This document shows positions 9,267 to 19,029 of a stretch of 64,000 nt of DNA, in pieces. Every line of letters begins with the position of its first letter. Positions within the stretch are counted from its first letter, which is position 1. The position numbers and the translations under genes were made by a program. The DNA is from Arthrobacter sp. Edens01 (lineage in GTDB: Bacteria > Actinomycetota > Actinomycetes > Actinomycetales > Micrococcaceae), in contig NZ_LKIU01000005.1 in NCBI RefSeq assembly GCF_001307035.1, forward strand, positions 1,412,300 to 1,476,299. Direction: 5' to 3'. Below the pieces are notes generated by a model. It did not search any database. It was not told the DNA's origin and saw nothing but the letters and a program-made list of their open reading frames with translations.

Positions 9267-10033
9267 GTCCGGCGCCTATCACCGCTGCAGGCTCGGATGT
9301 GGAGCTCAGCGACGGGCAGCTGCTGGACGCCTACGCCTGGCCCCCGGAACAGCCGGATGAACGCCCGCGGTTCCGCTTCAACTTTGTGGCTTCCGTAGAC
9401 GGAGCCGCGAGCTGGAAGGGACGTTCCGGTGCCTTGGGTGACGACGCCGACCGCCGGGTTTTCGCACTGCTCCGCAGCACTGCGGACGTAATCCTGGTCG
9501 GTGCCGGCACCGTGCGGTCCGAGGGATACGCCGGGGAACTGCTGCCGCTCCAAACGCAGTCGCTGCGGACGGCTCAGGGATACCCGCCCCATCCCGGAGT
9601 TGCCGTTGTATCCGGCTCGCTGGATCTGGATCCCCGTTCGGACTTCTTCACGGCGGCTCCGGTTCGACCCCTGGTCATCACTGCAGCCGCAGCTTCGTCC
9701 GCACGCCGGGCGGCGCTTGAACGTGTCGCAGACGTTGCCGTGGCAGGCGCGCGGACGGTTGAACCGGAGCTGGCTGCGCAGGTCCTGGCGGAGCGTGGCT
9801 ACAAGCGGGTACTGTGCGAAGGCGGGCCTCAGCTGTTCGCCACGTTCCAGTCGGCGGGGCTTGTGGATGAACTGTGTCTTACCCTCTCACCGGCCTTCGC
9901 TCCGGGCACGGCAGGCCGCATCACCTCGGGCACACTGGAAGCGCCGCTGCAGCCACTCCTGCTGCACCACGTCCTTCGCTCGCAGGACACACTCCTGCTT
10001 CGCTACACGGCAGGGAACTCCCGTCCCCGCTAG
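9263..10033 (+). CDS. Pyrimidine/pterin reductase, RibD C-terminal-domain family
   Basis: 256 residues of a single DHFR-like RibD_C fold without the deaminase domain of full Rib[13 protein letters not shown] is the substrate strand, [21 protein letters not shown] the nucleotide-binding segment, and [12 protein letters not shown] the (C/V)EGG signature. Stand-alone proteins of this family in mycobacteria (Rv2671 type) can reduce dihydrofolate, whereas others act in riboflavin synthesis. Sitting in a 4-base overlap behind the FolP2-like gene suggests a shared pterin role rather than flavin synthesis; that is inference. Its stop overlaps the convergent lpdA stop by 4 bases. Confidence 0.82.
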   Translation: MSPAPITAAGSDVELSDGQLLDAYAWPPEQPDERPRFRFNFVASVDGAASWKGRSGALGDDADRRVFALLRSTADVILVGAGTVRSEGYAGELLPLQTQSLRTAQGYPPHPGVAVVSGSLDLDPRSDFFTAAPVRPLVITAAAASSARRAALERVADVAVAGARTVEPELAAQVLAERGYKRVLCEGGPQLFATFQSAGLVDELCLTLSPAFAPGTAGRITSGTLEAPLQPLLLHHVLRSQDTLLLRYTAGNSRPR

Positions 10034-11430
10034 AAGTTGATCATGTGGCCGGTCAGGCCGTGGAAGGCTTCCTGCAGTGCCTCGCTCAGCGTCGGGTGGG
10101 TGTGGACGTTCCTGGCAAGCTCGGCCGCCGTGAGGTCCCATTTCTGCGCCAGAGTCAGTTCCGGCAGCAGTTCGGAGACGTCAGGGCCAATGAGGTGTCC
10201 GCCCAGAAGTTCGCCGTACGCCGAGTCGGCAATGAGCTTCACGAAACCAACCGGCTCCCCCAGTCCGTGCGCCTTGCCGTTGGCCGTAAACGGGAAGGTG
10301 CTGACCACCACGTCGTGCCCCTCGTCCCTTGCCTGCGCTTCAGTCAGTCCAAAGCTGGCGATCTGCGGCTGGCAGAAGGTGGCGCGCGGCATCATGCGGT
10401 AATCCCCAAGGGGCATGGTTTCGGCTCCCGCAATGGTTTCCGCAGCTACCACCCCCTGCGCTTCCGCGACGTGCGCCAGCTGCAGTTTGCCCGTCACATC
10501 ACCAATCGAGAACAGGTTCGGCACGCTGGTGCGCATGTAGTCGTCGATTGCGATGGCTCCCCGGTCCGTGACTTCAACGCCGGTGCTCTCCAGGCCGTAG
10601 CCGTCCAGCCGCGGAGCAAAGCCCACTGACATCATGACGCGGTCGGCTTCGAGGCTCTGCTCCTTGCCGCCCTTGTCCGTGTATTTGACCGTGACTGAGC
10701 TGCCGTTGTCCTCCACGCTCTCAACCTTCGCGGAGGTGTGGATTGGAATGCCGAGCTTCTTGTACTGCTTGGTGATTTCCTTGGACACATCGGCGTCTTC
10801 GTTGGGCAGCGCGCGGTCCATGAACTCGATGATGGTGACGTCCACCCCGTAGCTGCGCAGGACGTAGCCGAATTCCATGCCAATAGCGCCGGCCCCGACA
10901 ATCACCATTTTGCGCGGAAGGTCCCGGCTGAGGATCTGGGTTTCGTACGTCACCACGTTCTCGCTGAGCTCCACGCCCGGCAGCAGCTTGACCGTTGCGC
11001 CCGTAGCGATGATGGCGTTCTCGAAGGTGATTTCCTCGGTCTTCCCGTCCGAAAGCGTCACTTCCATGGTGTGGGCGTCCTTGAAGACACCCCGGCCGTC
11101 GTACTCGGTGATCTTGTTCTTCTTCATGAGGAAGTGCACGCCCTTGACCCTGCCGTCCGCCACCTGGCGGCTGCGGTCGAAGGCAGCACCGTAATCGAAG
11201 CTCACCTCGCCGTGCATACCAAAGGTGTCCGCCTGCCGGGTGAAAATCTGTGCGAGCTCTGCGTTGCGAAGGAGCGCCTTGGACGGGATGCAGCCAACGT
11301 TCAGGCACACCCCTCCCCAGTATTTCTCTTCAACGACAGCAACACTAAGCCCAAGCTGTGCGGCGCGGATGGCCGCCACGTAGCCGCCTGGTCCGGCTCC
11401 GAGGACAACGACGTCGTAATGTGCACTCAT
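10030..11430 (-). CDS. lpdA: Dihydrolipoyl dehydrogenase (E3)
   Basis: 466 residues, the normal length. The FAD dinucleotide fold opens at residue 9 ([16 protein letters not shown]), the redox disulfide is Cys42-Cys47 in [13 protein letters not shown], the NAD fold is [13 protein letters not shown], and the C-terminal HTHPTLSE carries the catalytic His-Glu pair of the partner subunit. It reoxidises dihydrolipoamide in 2-oxo-acid dehydrogenase complexes and the glycine cleavage system. It stands alone here; no E1/E2 genes are adjacent, as is usual for a shared E3. Confidence 0.95.
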   Translation of the reverse strand: MSAHYDVVVLGAGPGGYVAAIRAAQLGLSVAVVEEKYWGGVCLNVGCIPSKALLRNAELAQIFTRQADTFGMHGEVSFDYGAAFDRSRQVADGRVKGVHFLMKKNKITEYDGRGVFKDAHTMEVTLSDGKTEEITFENAIIATGATVKLLPGVELSENVVTYETQILSRDLPRKMVIVGAGAIGMEFGYVLRSYGVDVTIIEFMDRALPNEDADVSKEITKQYKKLGIPIHTSAKVESVEDNGSSVTVKYTDKGGKEQSLEADRVMMSVGFAPRLDGYGLESTGVEVTDRGAIAIDDYMRTSVPNLFSIGDVTGKLQLAHVAEAQGVVAAETIAGAETMPLGDYRMMPRATFCQPQIASFGLTEAQARDEGHDVVVSTFPFTANGKAHGLGEPVGFVKLIADSAYGELLGGHLIGPDVSELLPELTLAQKWDLTAAELARNVHTHPTLSEALQEAFHGLTGHMINF

Positions 11431-11545
11431 GCTGGCTCCTCAATGGTGGACATAAAGGGTAGCTAAATACTTCGGCACGGGAGTTGAATCCTAAGCCTGC
11501 TTAACACTCTCACGGCTGCAGCCCGGACTGAATGCACCCGGCACC

Positions 11546-13063
11546 TCAGATATAGCCGCGGTACCCCTCCCAGGCCCGCCGCCGTTCGGGAAAGGGATCC
11601 GACTCTATCCGGTCTTCACGGTCGAAGATCCGGGTATGCCGGTCCTTCTCGTCGTACCGCGGCCAGTCCTCGCCGGGCAGATGACGGTGGGCGAGGCTCA
11701 GCAGGGATCCCTGGAACCTGGCGGAGAGTTCGCGGAGCTCCTCCATGCCGCCCAGCAGGGACAGGGCACGCATGGTTCTTTCGTTGGTTTCACCGAACAT
11801 CACCGGTACGTCGAAGGCATGCGTGGCTCCGAAGCCGAGAAGGTTCATCAGCCTGGTGGCGTAGTCGTAGCGGTAGGTCCAGGTGGGCGCGACCCTGGAG
11901 TGCCCTTCTGCCACCATCTGGCTCGGATACCAGAAGACCAGGTCACCGCTGATCTGAACAGACCGGTCCCGGGAAGGATAGCCGGGATAAGCGGCCACTA
12001 CGCGGGCCAGCGCATCCGGATCGGTCCCGGCGAACATGCGTTCAAGCCGCGCCGGCGTCGACGGAAGTATGTTGTCCAGCTTGGCGAAAAGGGCACCTTC
12101 GTGGGCCATGGTTCCCAGCACCAGGGGCTTGGGCGCAGACTTTCCTCCCAGGAACGTGTCGATCGGGTGAAGGGGCAGGAACTCGCCGTCTATCACAGGC
12201 GACACGCTAAGGCTGCCGGGCTGCTGCACCGGACCAACCTTCGTGGTCAGGTGACGGATGGCGTTGACGAGCTTTGCCGCGGGCATACGGCTCAGTGCCT
12301 CTGCGGCGTCGGCTTCGTTAACCCGCAGTATTTCCAGCAGGTCCAGGGCCCAGCGCTCATGCATGTCCGGGTAATAGGCTCCGGAAGGCGCAGGGCTTTG
12401 CGCAAAGGCCTTATGGAAGTAGGGGGCAGCCGCAGGAATGCACATCAGGGCAGTCACGGAGATGCCGCCGGCCGACTCCCCGAAGATAGTGACGTTCTCC
12501 GGATCTCCGCCAAACGCTGCAATATTCCGCTGCACCCATTGCAGAGCCGCGACCTGGTCCCGCAGCCCGACGTTTGAGTCGAACGGGCGCTCCGGGGTGG
12601 AGAAAGACGTAAAGTCCATGAACCCCAGGGCGCCGATCCGGTAGTTGAGGCAGACGTAAACTACCTCCCCGGTTCGGACAAGGTTGGCTCCACGGTAGGT
12701 CCGCACCGCCGAGGACCCGGAACTGAAGGCGCCGCCGTAAAGGTAGACGAGCACGGGGAGACCGGACTTTTCCGGCTCCAGCGGGGCGCTCACGTTTACC
12801 GTCAGGCAGTCCTCGCTCATCAGGGGCCTGCGGCGTGAACCCGTGAGCGCAATTCCGCGGGACTGGGGCGGTATTGCTCCGAATTCCGAAGCGTCCCTGA
12901 TGCCGGTCCAGGGCTGCGGCGGCAAAGGAGCGCGGAGCCGAAGATCATCCAAAGGCGGTGCCGCGTAAGGGATTCCCCGCCAGGTGCGTACGCCGTCGTC
13001 TACTACGCCGCGGACCCAGCCGTCTGCTGTTTCGACTTCAAGTGCTGACATCTCCAGGGACAT
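11546..13063 (-). CDS. Type-B carboxylesterase (para-nitrobenzyl esterase-like), copy 1
   Basis: 505 residues of the alpha/beta-hydrolase type-B carboxylesterase family. RTWRGIPYAAPP, EDCLTVNV, the oxyanion segment YLYGGAF (HGGAF in most relatives) and the nucleophile elbow GESAGG (Ser197) are visible. No signal peptide, so it probably acts on ester substrates in the cytoplasm. It is a close paralogue of the protein at 15405-16928: both share the DPENVTIFGESAG block and end in an AWxGYxGY motif. Two further genes lie between the copies. I kept the first ATG because the second has no usable spacing to a Shine-Dalgarno. Confidence 0.9.
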   Translation of the reverse strand: MSLEMSALEVETADGWVRGVVDDGVRTWRGIPYAAPPLDDLRLRAPLPPQPWTGIRDASEFGAIPPQSRGIALTGSRRRPLMSEDCLTVNVSAPLEPEKSGLPVLVYLYGGAFSSGSSAVRTYRGANLVRTGEVVYVCLNYRIGALGFMDFTSFSTPERPFDSNVGLRDQVAALQWVQRNIAAFGGDPENVTIFGESAGGISVTALMCIPAAAPYFHKAFAQSPAPSGAYYPDMHERWALDLLEILRVNEADAAEALSRMPAAKLVNAIRHLTTKVGPVQQPGSLSVSPVIDGEFLPLHPIDTFLGGKSAPKPLVLGTMAHEGALFAKLDNILPSTPARLERMFAGTDPDALARVVAAYPGYPSRDRSVQISGDLVFWYPSQMVAEGHSRVAPTWTYRYDYATRLMNLLGFGATHAFDVPVMFGETNERTMRALSLLGGMEELRELSARFQGSLLSLAHRHLPGEDWPRYDEKDRHTRIFDREDRIESDPFPERRRAWEGYRGYI

Positions 13064-13300
13064 TCTTTACCTGCTCTCGCCGAGCGGCGCATCGCTGCGC
13101 TTTTCGCGGCTGGTTGCCGTCAGGCAAGGCAGCTGGCCCCGCTGGAGCAAAACCGCCGCGCCGCCGGCCCGCTTTCCGAACCGGTTCCGCGCTTATCTAC
13201 GATAGGCCGGTGGCGGGACAGGAACCAGTGCACAGCACCAGACAGAGTCCGCGGTGCGCCGGTTAGGCAAGGCCAGGTTCGGCCAGGGCAGGTCGGCGAA

Positions 13301-13573
13301 CTAGGACTGCTGCGGCACGAGGACAAGGCGCGCGGGCCGATGTTCCCTCTGCTGGAGATAGCGGTGGACTGCTACCTCTTTGAGGCATAGAAAAGCCACC
13401 GCAAAGACGTTAAGCATGATTTTGGCCGGCGTGCTCCAGTCGGTTAGCACACACAGCATCCACACTGTCAGCAGGACCGGTATGTCGATCATGCGCAGTG
13501 AAGCCGGCGTCCTGGTGGACGGCCGTTCCTGAGACCTTGGCTGAGCATGCATCCATGCGCTCATCGAAGCCAT
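13301..13573 (-). CDS. Small membrane protein, unknown
   Basis: 90 residues from the ATG at 13573, preceded by a GGGGGAAAGAAG purine tract. Two hydrophobic helices are predicted (around DIPVLLTVWMLCVLT and AKIMLNVFAVAFLCLK), with a basic C-terminal tail (HRYLQQREHRPARL). I do not recognise the family. It lies between the ABC-F gene and esterase copy 1, all on the minus strand, and has its own extended -10 promoter candidate at 13647-13655. Coding status is moderately supported by codon bias and hydrophobic pattern only. Confidence 0.5.
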   Translation of the reverse strand: MASMSAWMHAQPRSQERPSTRTPASLRMIDIPVLLTVWMLCVLTDWSTPAKIMLNVFAVAFLCLKEVAVHRYLQQREHRPARLVLVPQQS

Positions 13574-13646
13574 AACAACTTCTTTCCCCCGCGATACGGC
13601 AGCGCTGCTGATCATCCATGAAGGCAGCTGCCACCCTTAGAAAACT

Positions 13647-13655
13647 ATTATCACA
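13647..13655 (-). promoter_or_regulatory. Extended -10 promoter with repeated GTGTGA upstream
   Basis: On the minus strand TGTGATAAT gives an extended -10 (TGnGATAAT), about 75 bases before the 90-residue membrane protein start. Immediately upstream are two GTGTGA repeats and an ATGTGA, 9-10 bases apart, an AT-rich island in GC-rich DNA. The repeats could be an activator site; no regulator is adjacent. Confidence 0.45.
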
Positions 13656-13700
13656 TCTTTCACACTTGTCACACACCCTGGGGCAAGATGTCAGCTCTGG

Positions 13701-15338
13701 CTACTTCTCCGTCACGGTGCCGTTGCTGACGTTCCACATCCGGTCCAGGCGGACGTTCTGCAGCATCCGGCGGTCGTGGGTAACCAGCAGCAGCGTCCCG
13801 GTATACGACTCAAGTGCTTCCTCGAGCTGTTCGATCGCCGGAAGGTCCAGGTGGTTGGTGGGCTCATCGAGGATCAGGAGGTTCACCCCCCGGGCCTGGA
13901 GCAGTGCCAGGGCTGCACGGGTACGCTCGCCCGGAGACAGCGCACCCACGGCCGTTCCGGACTGATCTGCCTTGAGGCCAAACTTGGCGAGGAGGGTGCG
14001 GACTTCACCCGCATTCATTTCAGGCACGCAGGATTCGAAAGCAGCCGCCAGCGGCTCCCGGGCTGCCAGCTGGGTACGCAGCTGGTCAATTTCGCCGAGG
14101 GCAACCGAGGATCCCAGCGACACAGTTCCTTCGTCCGGGCTGAGCGTACCCCGCAGCAAGGCAAGCAGAGTCGACTTACCCGCGCCGTTTGGGCCGGTGA
14201 TTCCGATCCTTTCGCCCGCGTTGACCTGCAGTGAAACCGGTCCGAACCGAAAACTGCCACGCGATACTGCGGCCTCATTGAGCACGGCCGCCACTGACCC
14301 GGAACGCGGTGCAGCCGCTATAGAGAACTGCAGCTGCCACTCCTTGCGGGGCTCTTCAACTTCGTCGAGCCGTGCAATCCTGGATTCCATCTGGCGAACC
14401 TTCTGCGCCTGCTTTTCGGAAGACTCCATACTCGCCCGCCGCCGGATCTTGTCATTGTCCGGTGACTTGCGCATGGCGTTGCGCACGCCCTGGGAGCTCC
14501 ACTCCCGGGTGGTCCTGGCCTTCGAAACCAGTTCGGCCTTGCGGCCGGCGAACTCGTCGTAGGCCTCGCGTGCGTGCCGGCGGGCAACGGCCCGTTCTTC
14601 AAGGAAGGCATCGTAACCGCCGTCGTACACGGCGACCTGGTTCTGGGCAAGGTCCAGCTCCACAATCCGGGTGACACACCGGGCCAGGAATTCCCGGTCA
14701 TGCGAAACAAGCACTACGCCACCCCGAAGGCCCCGGACGAACTCCTCCAGCTTCGCGAGGCCGTCAAGGTCAAGGTCGTTCGTGGGTTCGTCCAGCAGGA
14801 CGATGTCAAAGCGGCTGAGCAGCAGTGCTGCGAGGGCCACCCGAGCCGCCTGGCCACCGGAGAGACCGGTCATCAGGGCCTCGGTGCCGACGTCCAGGCC
14901 AAGGTCGGCCAGAACGGCAGGCATACGCTCGTCCAGGTCTGCGGCCCCGGAGGCCAGCCAGGTGTCCAGGGCGGAGGCGTATTCGTCCTGGGCCTGGACC
15001 GATTCGGACTCGAGCCCCTCGGCTGCAGCCTCCATCGCAGCTGTAGCTGCGGCGGCACCTGTGCGCCGCGCCACGTATTCGGCGATCGTCTCACCCTCAA
15101 CGCGCTCGTGTTCCTGCGGCATCCAGCCCACGAAGGCGTCCGTAGGATGCCGTTCCACAGTCCCTTCGAACGGGACACCTGCTCCGGCGAGGAGCTGGAA
15201 AAGCGTTGATTTTCCGGCCCCGTTGGCGCCGACAATGCCAATAACATCGCCGGGGGCGACAGTGAGTGAAAGGTCGGAGAACAGGACCCGGTGGGCGTAA
15301 CCACCGGACAGGCTGCGGGCAACAAGGGTGGCGCTCAT
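13701..15338 (-). CDS. ABC-F family ATPase (ribosome-associated or antibiotic-protection type)
   Basis: 545 residues with two nucleotide-binding domains and no membrane segments. Domain 1: GANGAGKST, LSGGQAARVALAALLL, LLDEPTNDLDLDGL. Domain 2: GPNGAGKST, LSPGERTRAALALL, LILDEPTNHLDLPA, followed by LLVTHDRRML. The charged interdomain linker (roughly residues 240-335, rich in Arg/Lys/Glu) is the ABC-F P-site tRNA-interaction region. ABC-F proteins act on the ribosome as translation factors or antibiotic-resistance proteins; sequence alone does not separate the two. No drug-resistance or biosynthetic genes adjoin it. Confidence 0.9.
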   Translation of the reverse strand: MSATLVARSLSGGYAHRVLFSDLSLTVAPGDVIGIVGANGAGKSTLFQLLAGAGVPFEGTVERHPTDAFVGWMPQEHERVEGETIAEYVARRTGAAAATAAMEAAAEGLESESVQAQDEYASALDTWLASGAADLDERMPAVLADLGLDVGTEALMTGLSGGQAARVALAALLLSRFDIVLLDEPTNDLDLDGLAKLEEFVRGLRGGVVLVSHDREFLARCVTRIVELDLAQNQVAVYDGGYDAFLEERAVARRHAREAYDEFAGRKAELVSKARTTREWSSQGVRNAMRKSPDNDKIRRRASMESSEKQAQKVRQMESRIARLDEVEEPRKEWQLQFSIAAAPRSGSVAAVLNEAAVSRGSFRFGPVSLQVNAGERIGITGPNGAGKSTLLALLRGTLSPDEGTVSLGSSVALGEIDQLRTQLAAREPLAAAFESCVPEMNAGEVRTLLAKFGLKADQSGTAVGALSPGERTRAALALLQARGVNLLILDEPTNHLDLPAIEQLEEALESYTGTLLLVTHDRRMLQNVRLDRMWNVSNGTVTEK

Positions 15339-15404
15339 GGCTTCAATCTTATGCGGCTATTCTCCTGTCACCGCGCGGGCCTAAAGAGGCGGCCCTCCCA
15401 GCCG

Positions 15405-16928
15405 CTAGCGGTACCCCTGGTAGCCGTCCCAGGCCCGCCGGCGGACTGCCCGCGGGTCCAGTTCAATGCGGTCGTACCGGTCGAAAATCTTGGTGCGGCG
15501 CGTGCTCGAATCGTAGCCGGGCCACATTGGACCCGGCATACCTGTCCGGGCGAAGCGCAGCAGCGCGGAGCGGAACCTGTGCCCGACATTCATGGTGGTA
15601 CGCCGGTTCCCCAGGCTGAGCAGGGCCCGCGCCGTGCCGGTGTCGTAATTGCCAAAGACAGCAGCCAGGTCCAGGCCATGGGTGGCACCGAGTCCTGCGG
15701 CCCTCGCGGCTCGCGGCGCATAGTCGAAGCGGTAGGACCAGGTCGGTGCATAGCCGGAGTGTGCCTGGGCGGCCTGCACGCTGGGATACCAAAAGACGGC
15801 GTCCCCTCCCAGCTCCACTGCCTGCTTCCGGTGCGGAAACCCCCGGTATGCCGCTGTCACCCGGTCCTGCGCCTCCGGGTCGGTCAATTCGAACATTTTC
15901 CGGATCCGCTCCGCGGAGGTGGGGAGGATGTCATGGAGCCGGTCGAACAGGGCTCCCTCGTTCTCCATGGTGCCGATCACCAGCGGAACCCGGTGAGCGC
16001 GTCCCTGCTCGAACGCATCCAGGGGATGCAGCGGGAGGAAAGATCCGTCAACCACCGGGGCGAGGCTCAGCGCCCCGGGCTGGGCTTCGGGCGTGATTTT
16101 GCTGCTCAGCTCATCTCCTGCCTTAACGAGGGACGACGCCGGCAGCGTCGCCAGAGCTTCCACAGCACCCCCGGGACCGGTCCCCAGCAGCCCGAGGAAC
16201 TGCTCGGCCCACTGTGACGCCAGTTCCGGCCCATAGGCCGCCCCCGGCGCGGGACTCTGCAGGAACGCCCGGTGGAACAGTCCGGCGGCGGACGGAACGC
16301 ACATCAGCGTCAAAGCGGACATGGCGCCGGCAGATTCGCCGAATATGGTCACGTTTTCCGGATCCCCGCCGAAGCCCGCGATGTTCCGCCGGACCCATTC
16401 AAGGGCTGCCACCTGGTCCGCCAGGCCAACGTTGACGTCGAAGGTACGCCCGGCTGTCGAGTACGCCCGGAAGTCCATAAAGCCCAGGGCGCCAAGACGG
16501 TAGTTCATCGATACGAAGACAACGTTGCCCTCGGATGCCAGCCGGGACCCGTCGACCATCTCCATGGCAGCTGACCCGGTATTGAAGGCGCCCCCATGGA
16601 AAAAGACCAGGACAGGCAGGGGCGAATCTGCCGGCTGGGCGGGGGCGGCAACGTTGATGGACAGGCAGTCCTCACTCATTGGTGTCTTGGCGGCCGCACC
16701 CGGCAGCAGCCTGCGCACCCGCTGCGGGGCCCATGGTCCGTAATCACCCGCCTGGCGTACACCGGTCCAGGGGGCCGCACGCTGCGGCAGCCGCAGCCGG
16801 AGTTCTCCGACGGGAGGCTTCGCGTACGGAATGCCTCTCCAGACCCTGGCGGCTCCTGCGAGCCGCCCGAGGACCGCCCCCTCTGCAGTCTGGACGGTGA
16901 GATCAGCTTCCGCGGTGGCAGTAGACAT
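15405..16928 (-). CDS. Type-B carboxylesterase (para-nitrobenzyl esterase-like), copy 2
   Basis: 507 residues, paralogue of the enzyme at 11546-13063. RVWRGIPYAKPPVGELRLR, the canonical HGGAF oxyanion segment (111-115) and GESAG with Ser199 identify the family. The start ATG at 16928 is preceded by AAAGGAAG; the longer open frame upstream is non-coding in character. Copy 2 keeps HGGAF whereas copy 1 has YGGAF, which may indicate some divergence in specificity. Native substrate unknown. Confidence 0.9.
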   Translation of the reverse strand: MSTATAEADLTVQTAEGAVLGRLAGAARVWRGIPYAKPPVGELRLRLPQRAAPWTGVRQAGDYGPWAPQRVRRLLPGAAAKTPMSEDCLSINVAAPAQPADSPLPVLVFFHGGAFNTGSAAMEMVDGSRLASEGNVVFVSMNYRLGALGFMDFRAYSTAGRTFDVNVGLADQVAALEWVRRNIAGFGGDPENVTIFGESAGAMSALTLMCVPSAAGLFHRAFLQSPAPGAAYGPELASQWAEQFLGLLGTGPGGAVEALATLPASSLVKAGDELSSKITPEAQPGALSLAPVVDGSFLPLHPLDAFEQGRAHRVPLVIGTMENEGALFDRLHDILPTSAERIRKMFELTDPEAQDRVTAAYRGFPHRKQAVELGGDAVFWYPSVQAAQAHSGYAPTWSYRFDYAPRAARAAGLGATHGLDLAAVFGNYDTGTARALLSLGNRRTTMNVGHRFRSALLRFARTGMPGPMWPGYDSSTRRTKIFDRYDRIELDPRAVRRRAWDGYQGYR

Positions 16929-17153
16929 GTACTTCCTTTCGCCTTGGCCCCTCGGCGCTGGCCGGCCAGCCCGGGCACCTTTGGATATTAGTTCGCACCG
17001 CCTGCACAGACCATCCCCTTCACCAATACCGCCTCCGCTTTTCCCCGGATCTGTCCGGCACCGGTATTCCCGGTTCCGCCCGCGGCTGAAGATCCGGCCC
17101 CGCAACCATCAGTATGCTTATGCTTCCTGTACGTACCCGACGAAAGGAGCACC

Positions 17154-17810
17154 ATGGCACGCGTGGCAATCATTGGCGGACATGGCAAGGTGGCACTTCA
17201 GCTGGCGAAGGACCTCGCAGCGAACGGGCACGAGGTGTCCTCGCTGTTCAGGAACCCGGACCACGTGGAGGAAGTTGCTGCCACGGGCGCAGCACCGATT
17301 GTGGCCGACCTCGAAAAGCTTGACACTCCTGAACTGGCGGAGCGCCTGTCCGGGCACGACGCCGTTGTCTGGTCTGCCGGGGCGGGCGGCGGTTCCCCCG
17401 AGCGCACCTATGCCGTGGACCGCGACGCTGCCATCCGTTCCATGGAAGCCGCTGAGCAGGCCGGCGTCCGGCGGTACGTCATGGTGTCCTACATGGGCGC
17501 CGGCAAGGACCACGGAGTGGACCCGGACAACGGGTTCTACGCCTACGCCGAGGCGAAGGCAGCGGCTGACGACCATCTGCGCCGCAGCGGGCTGGACTGG
17601 ACCATCCTTGGCCCCAGCGCGCTGACCGATGACCCCGGCACCGGCCGGATCAGTGTTGGCGGCGGCCAGGACGGCAGTGTCTCCCGCACCGACGTCGCAG
17701 CTGTCGCTGCCGAAGTGCTTGAGCAGCCAGGGACCGTGGGCCAGTTCATCGAGTTCATCAACGGGGATACCCCTATCCGTGACGCCGTCAGCGCAGTGAC
17801 GAAGGCTTAG
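17154..17810 (+). CDS. NAD(P)-binding atypical SDR (NmrA/flavin-reductase-like)
   Basis: 218 residues. The N-terminal VAIIGGHGKVALQLAKDL is a Rossmann GxxGxxG variant (GGHGKVA), followed by SLFRNPDHVEEV, the segment that usually reads the cofactor phosphate. VVWSAGAGGGSPERTYAVDRDAA and YAEAKAAADDHLRRSGLDWTIL are characteristic of the atypical SDR a5/NmrA group, whose members bind NAD(P) as sensors or small oxidoreductases. AGGAG precedes the ATG. It is monocistronic, closed by the terminator at 17824. Confidence 0.85.
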   Translation: MARVAIIGGHGKVALQLAKDLAANGHEVSSLFRNPDHVEEVAATGAAPIVADLEKLDTPELAERLSGHDAVVWSAGAGGGSPERTYAVDRDAAIRSMEAAEQAGVRRYVMVSYMGAGKDHGVDPDNGFYAYAEAKAAADDHLRRSGLDWTILGPSALTDDPGTGRISVGGGQDGSVSRTDVAAVAAEVLEQPGTVGQFIEFINGDTPIRDAVSAVTKA

Positions 17811-17823
17811 CAGACCATAAGCA

Positions 17824-17869
17824 AAAAGGGGCGGGCCGGCCGGAGTTATCCGGCCGGCCCGCCCCTTTT
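17824..17869. terminator. Bidirectional intrinsic terminator
   Basis: A perfect 20-bp inverted repeat (17824-17843 and 17850-17869) with a 6-base loop, edged by AAAA and TTTT, lies between the convergent stops of the NAD(P)-binding protein and galK. The A and T edges let it work in either direction. Confidence 0.9.
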
Positions 17870-17886
17870 AACCCCGTTCCCCCGCC

Positions 17887-19029
17887 TTAGCTTTCGCGCC
17901 GGGCACCGGCTCCCGGATCGACAGCGAAAACTTCCGGGACCGTGTATCCGGCACGTGCGAAGACGCGGGTAACGGCCCGCTCCACCGAATCAGCCCCGGC
18001 CTCGGTGACCAGGGCCAGGGCTGATCCGCCGAACCCTCCTCCGGTCATCCGCGCACCTGCCGCGCCGGCTGCCATGGCAGCCTCCACCGCCAGGTCGAGT
18101 TCGGGGCAGGAGACTTCAAAGTCGTCCCTGAGCGACTCGTGACTGGAAGCCAGCACCGGCCCCAGGGACCGGATAGGCCGTCCCGCTTCCAGCTGCCCGA
18201 CGGCGGTAAGCACCCGGGAGTTCTCACTCACCACGTGCCTGGCCCGCCGGTAGGCACGCTGGTCCATACCCTGGGCGGACAGCACCAGATCGGACAGGTC
18301 CACGTCCCGCAGCGCTCCCACGCCCAGCTCTTCCGCGGCCCGCTCGCAGTCCCGCCGGCGTTCCGCGTAGCCCCCGGAGTCATGGGCGTGGCTGACTTTT
18401 GTATCGATGACCAGCACTGTCATGCCCTCGCTGCCCAGGTCCAGTGAAACCAGGCGGCTCTGCCGCGACCTGCAGTCGAGGAACAAGCCATGCCCTTCGC
18501 GGGACAGCAGGGACGCAGACTGGTCCAGGATTCCGGTGGGGGCCCCGGCAAAGTCGTTCTCCGCCTGCTGGCAGATCAGCACCAGCTCTTCACGCGGCAG
18601 GTCCGCGCCGGCCGCTTCGGCGAAAGCCAGGGCTGCAGCACATTCAATGGCGGCGGAGGAGGAAAGGCCTGCTCCAACCGGAACATCGGACTCCAGCAGG
18701 ATGTCCATGCCGGGCACGCGGACACCCCGCTGCCCAAACGCCCAGTGCACCCCTGCCAGGTACCGGCTCCACCCGGAGAGGACTCCGGGGGCCAGGTCCG
18801 CTGCCGCAATCTCCGCCGGTTCCCCCGGCGCTGTTGTGGCCAGCCGGAGCACTCCGTCCTGCCGCTGGGCAGCCGCGACGCGGGCCCGCCGGTCGATCGC
18901 CATCGGGAAGACGAAGCCGTCGTTGTAGTCCGTGTGCTCCCCGATGATGTTGACGCGCCCCGGAGCCGACCACACGCCGTCGGGCGCGTATCCGTAGAGT
19001 TCGCTGAACGCTGCCGCGGCGGTGCTCAC
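17887..19029 (-). CDS. galK: Galactokinase
   Basis: 380 residues of the GHMP kinase family; phosphorylates galactose to galactose-1-phosphate in the Leloir pathway. SAPGRVNIIGEHTDYNDGFVFP is split here into the galactokinase signature (GRVNIIGEHTDYNDG), the ATP loop is PVGAGLSSSAAIE, and the C-terminal GHMP motif is GARMTGGGFGGSALAL. The GTG start overlaps the galT stop by 4 bases (GTGA), so the two are translationally coupled. Confidence 0.95.
   Translation of the reverse strand: MSTAAAAFSELYGYAPDGVWSAPGRVNIIGEHTDYNDGFVFPMAIDRRARVAAAQRQDGVLRLATTAPGEPAEIAAADLAPGVLSGWSRYLAGVHWAFGQRGVRVPGMDILLESDVPVGAGLSSSAAIECAAALAFAEAAGADLPREELVLICQQAENDFAGAPTGILDQSASLLSREGHGLFLDCRSRQSRLVSLDLGSEGMTVLVIDTKVSHAHDSGGYAERRRDCERAAEELGVGALRDVDLSDLVLSAQGMDQRAYRRARHVVSENSRVLTAVGQLEAGRPIRSLGPVLASSHESLRDDFEVSCPELDLAVEAAMAAGAAGARMTGGGFGGSALALVTEAGADSVERAVTRVFARAGYTVPEVFAVDPGAGARRES

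Noticed and set aside
13064-13300. Possible gene between esterase copy 1 and the small membrane protein
   Set aside because: Frames here are Arg/Pro-rich without a Shine-Dalgarno; treated as upstream region.
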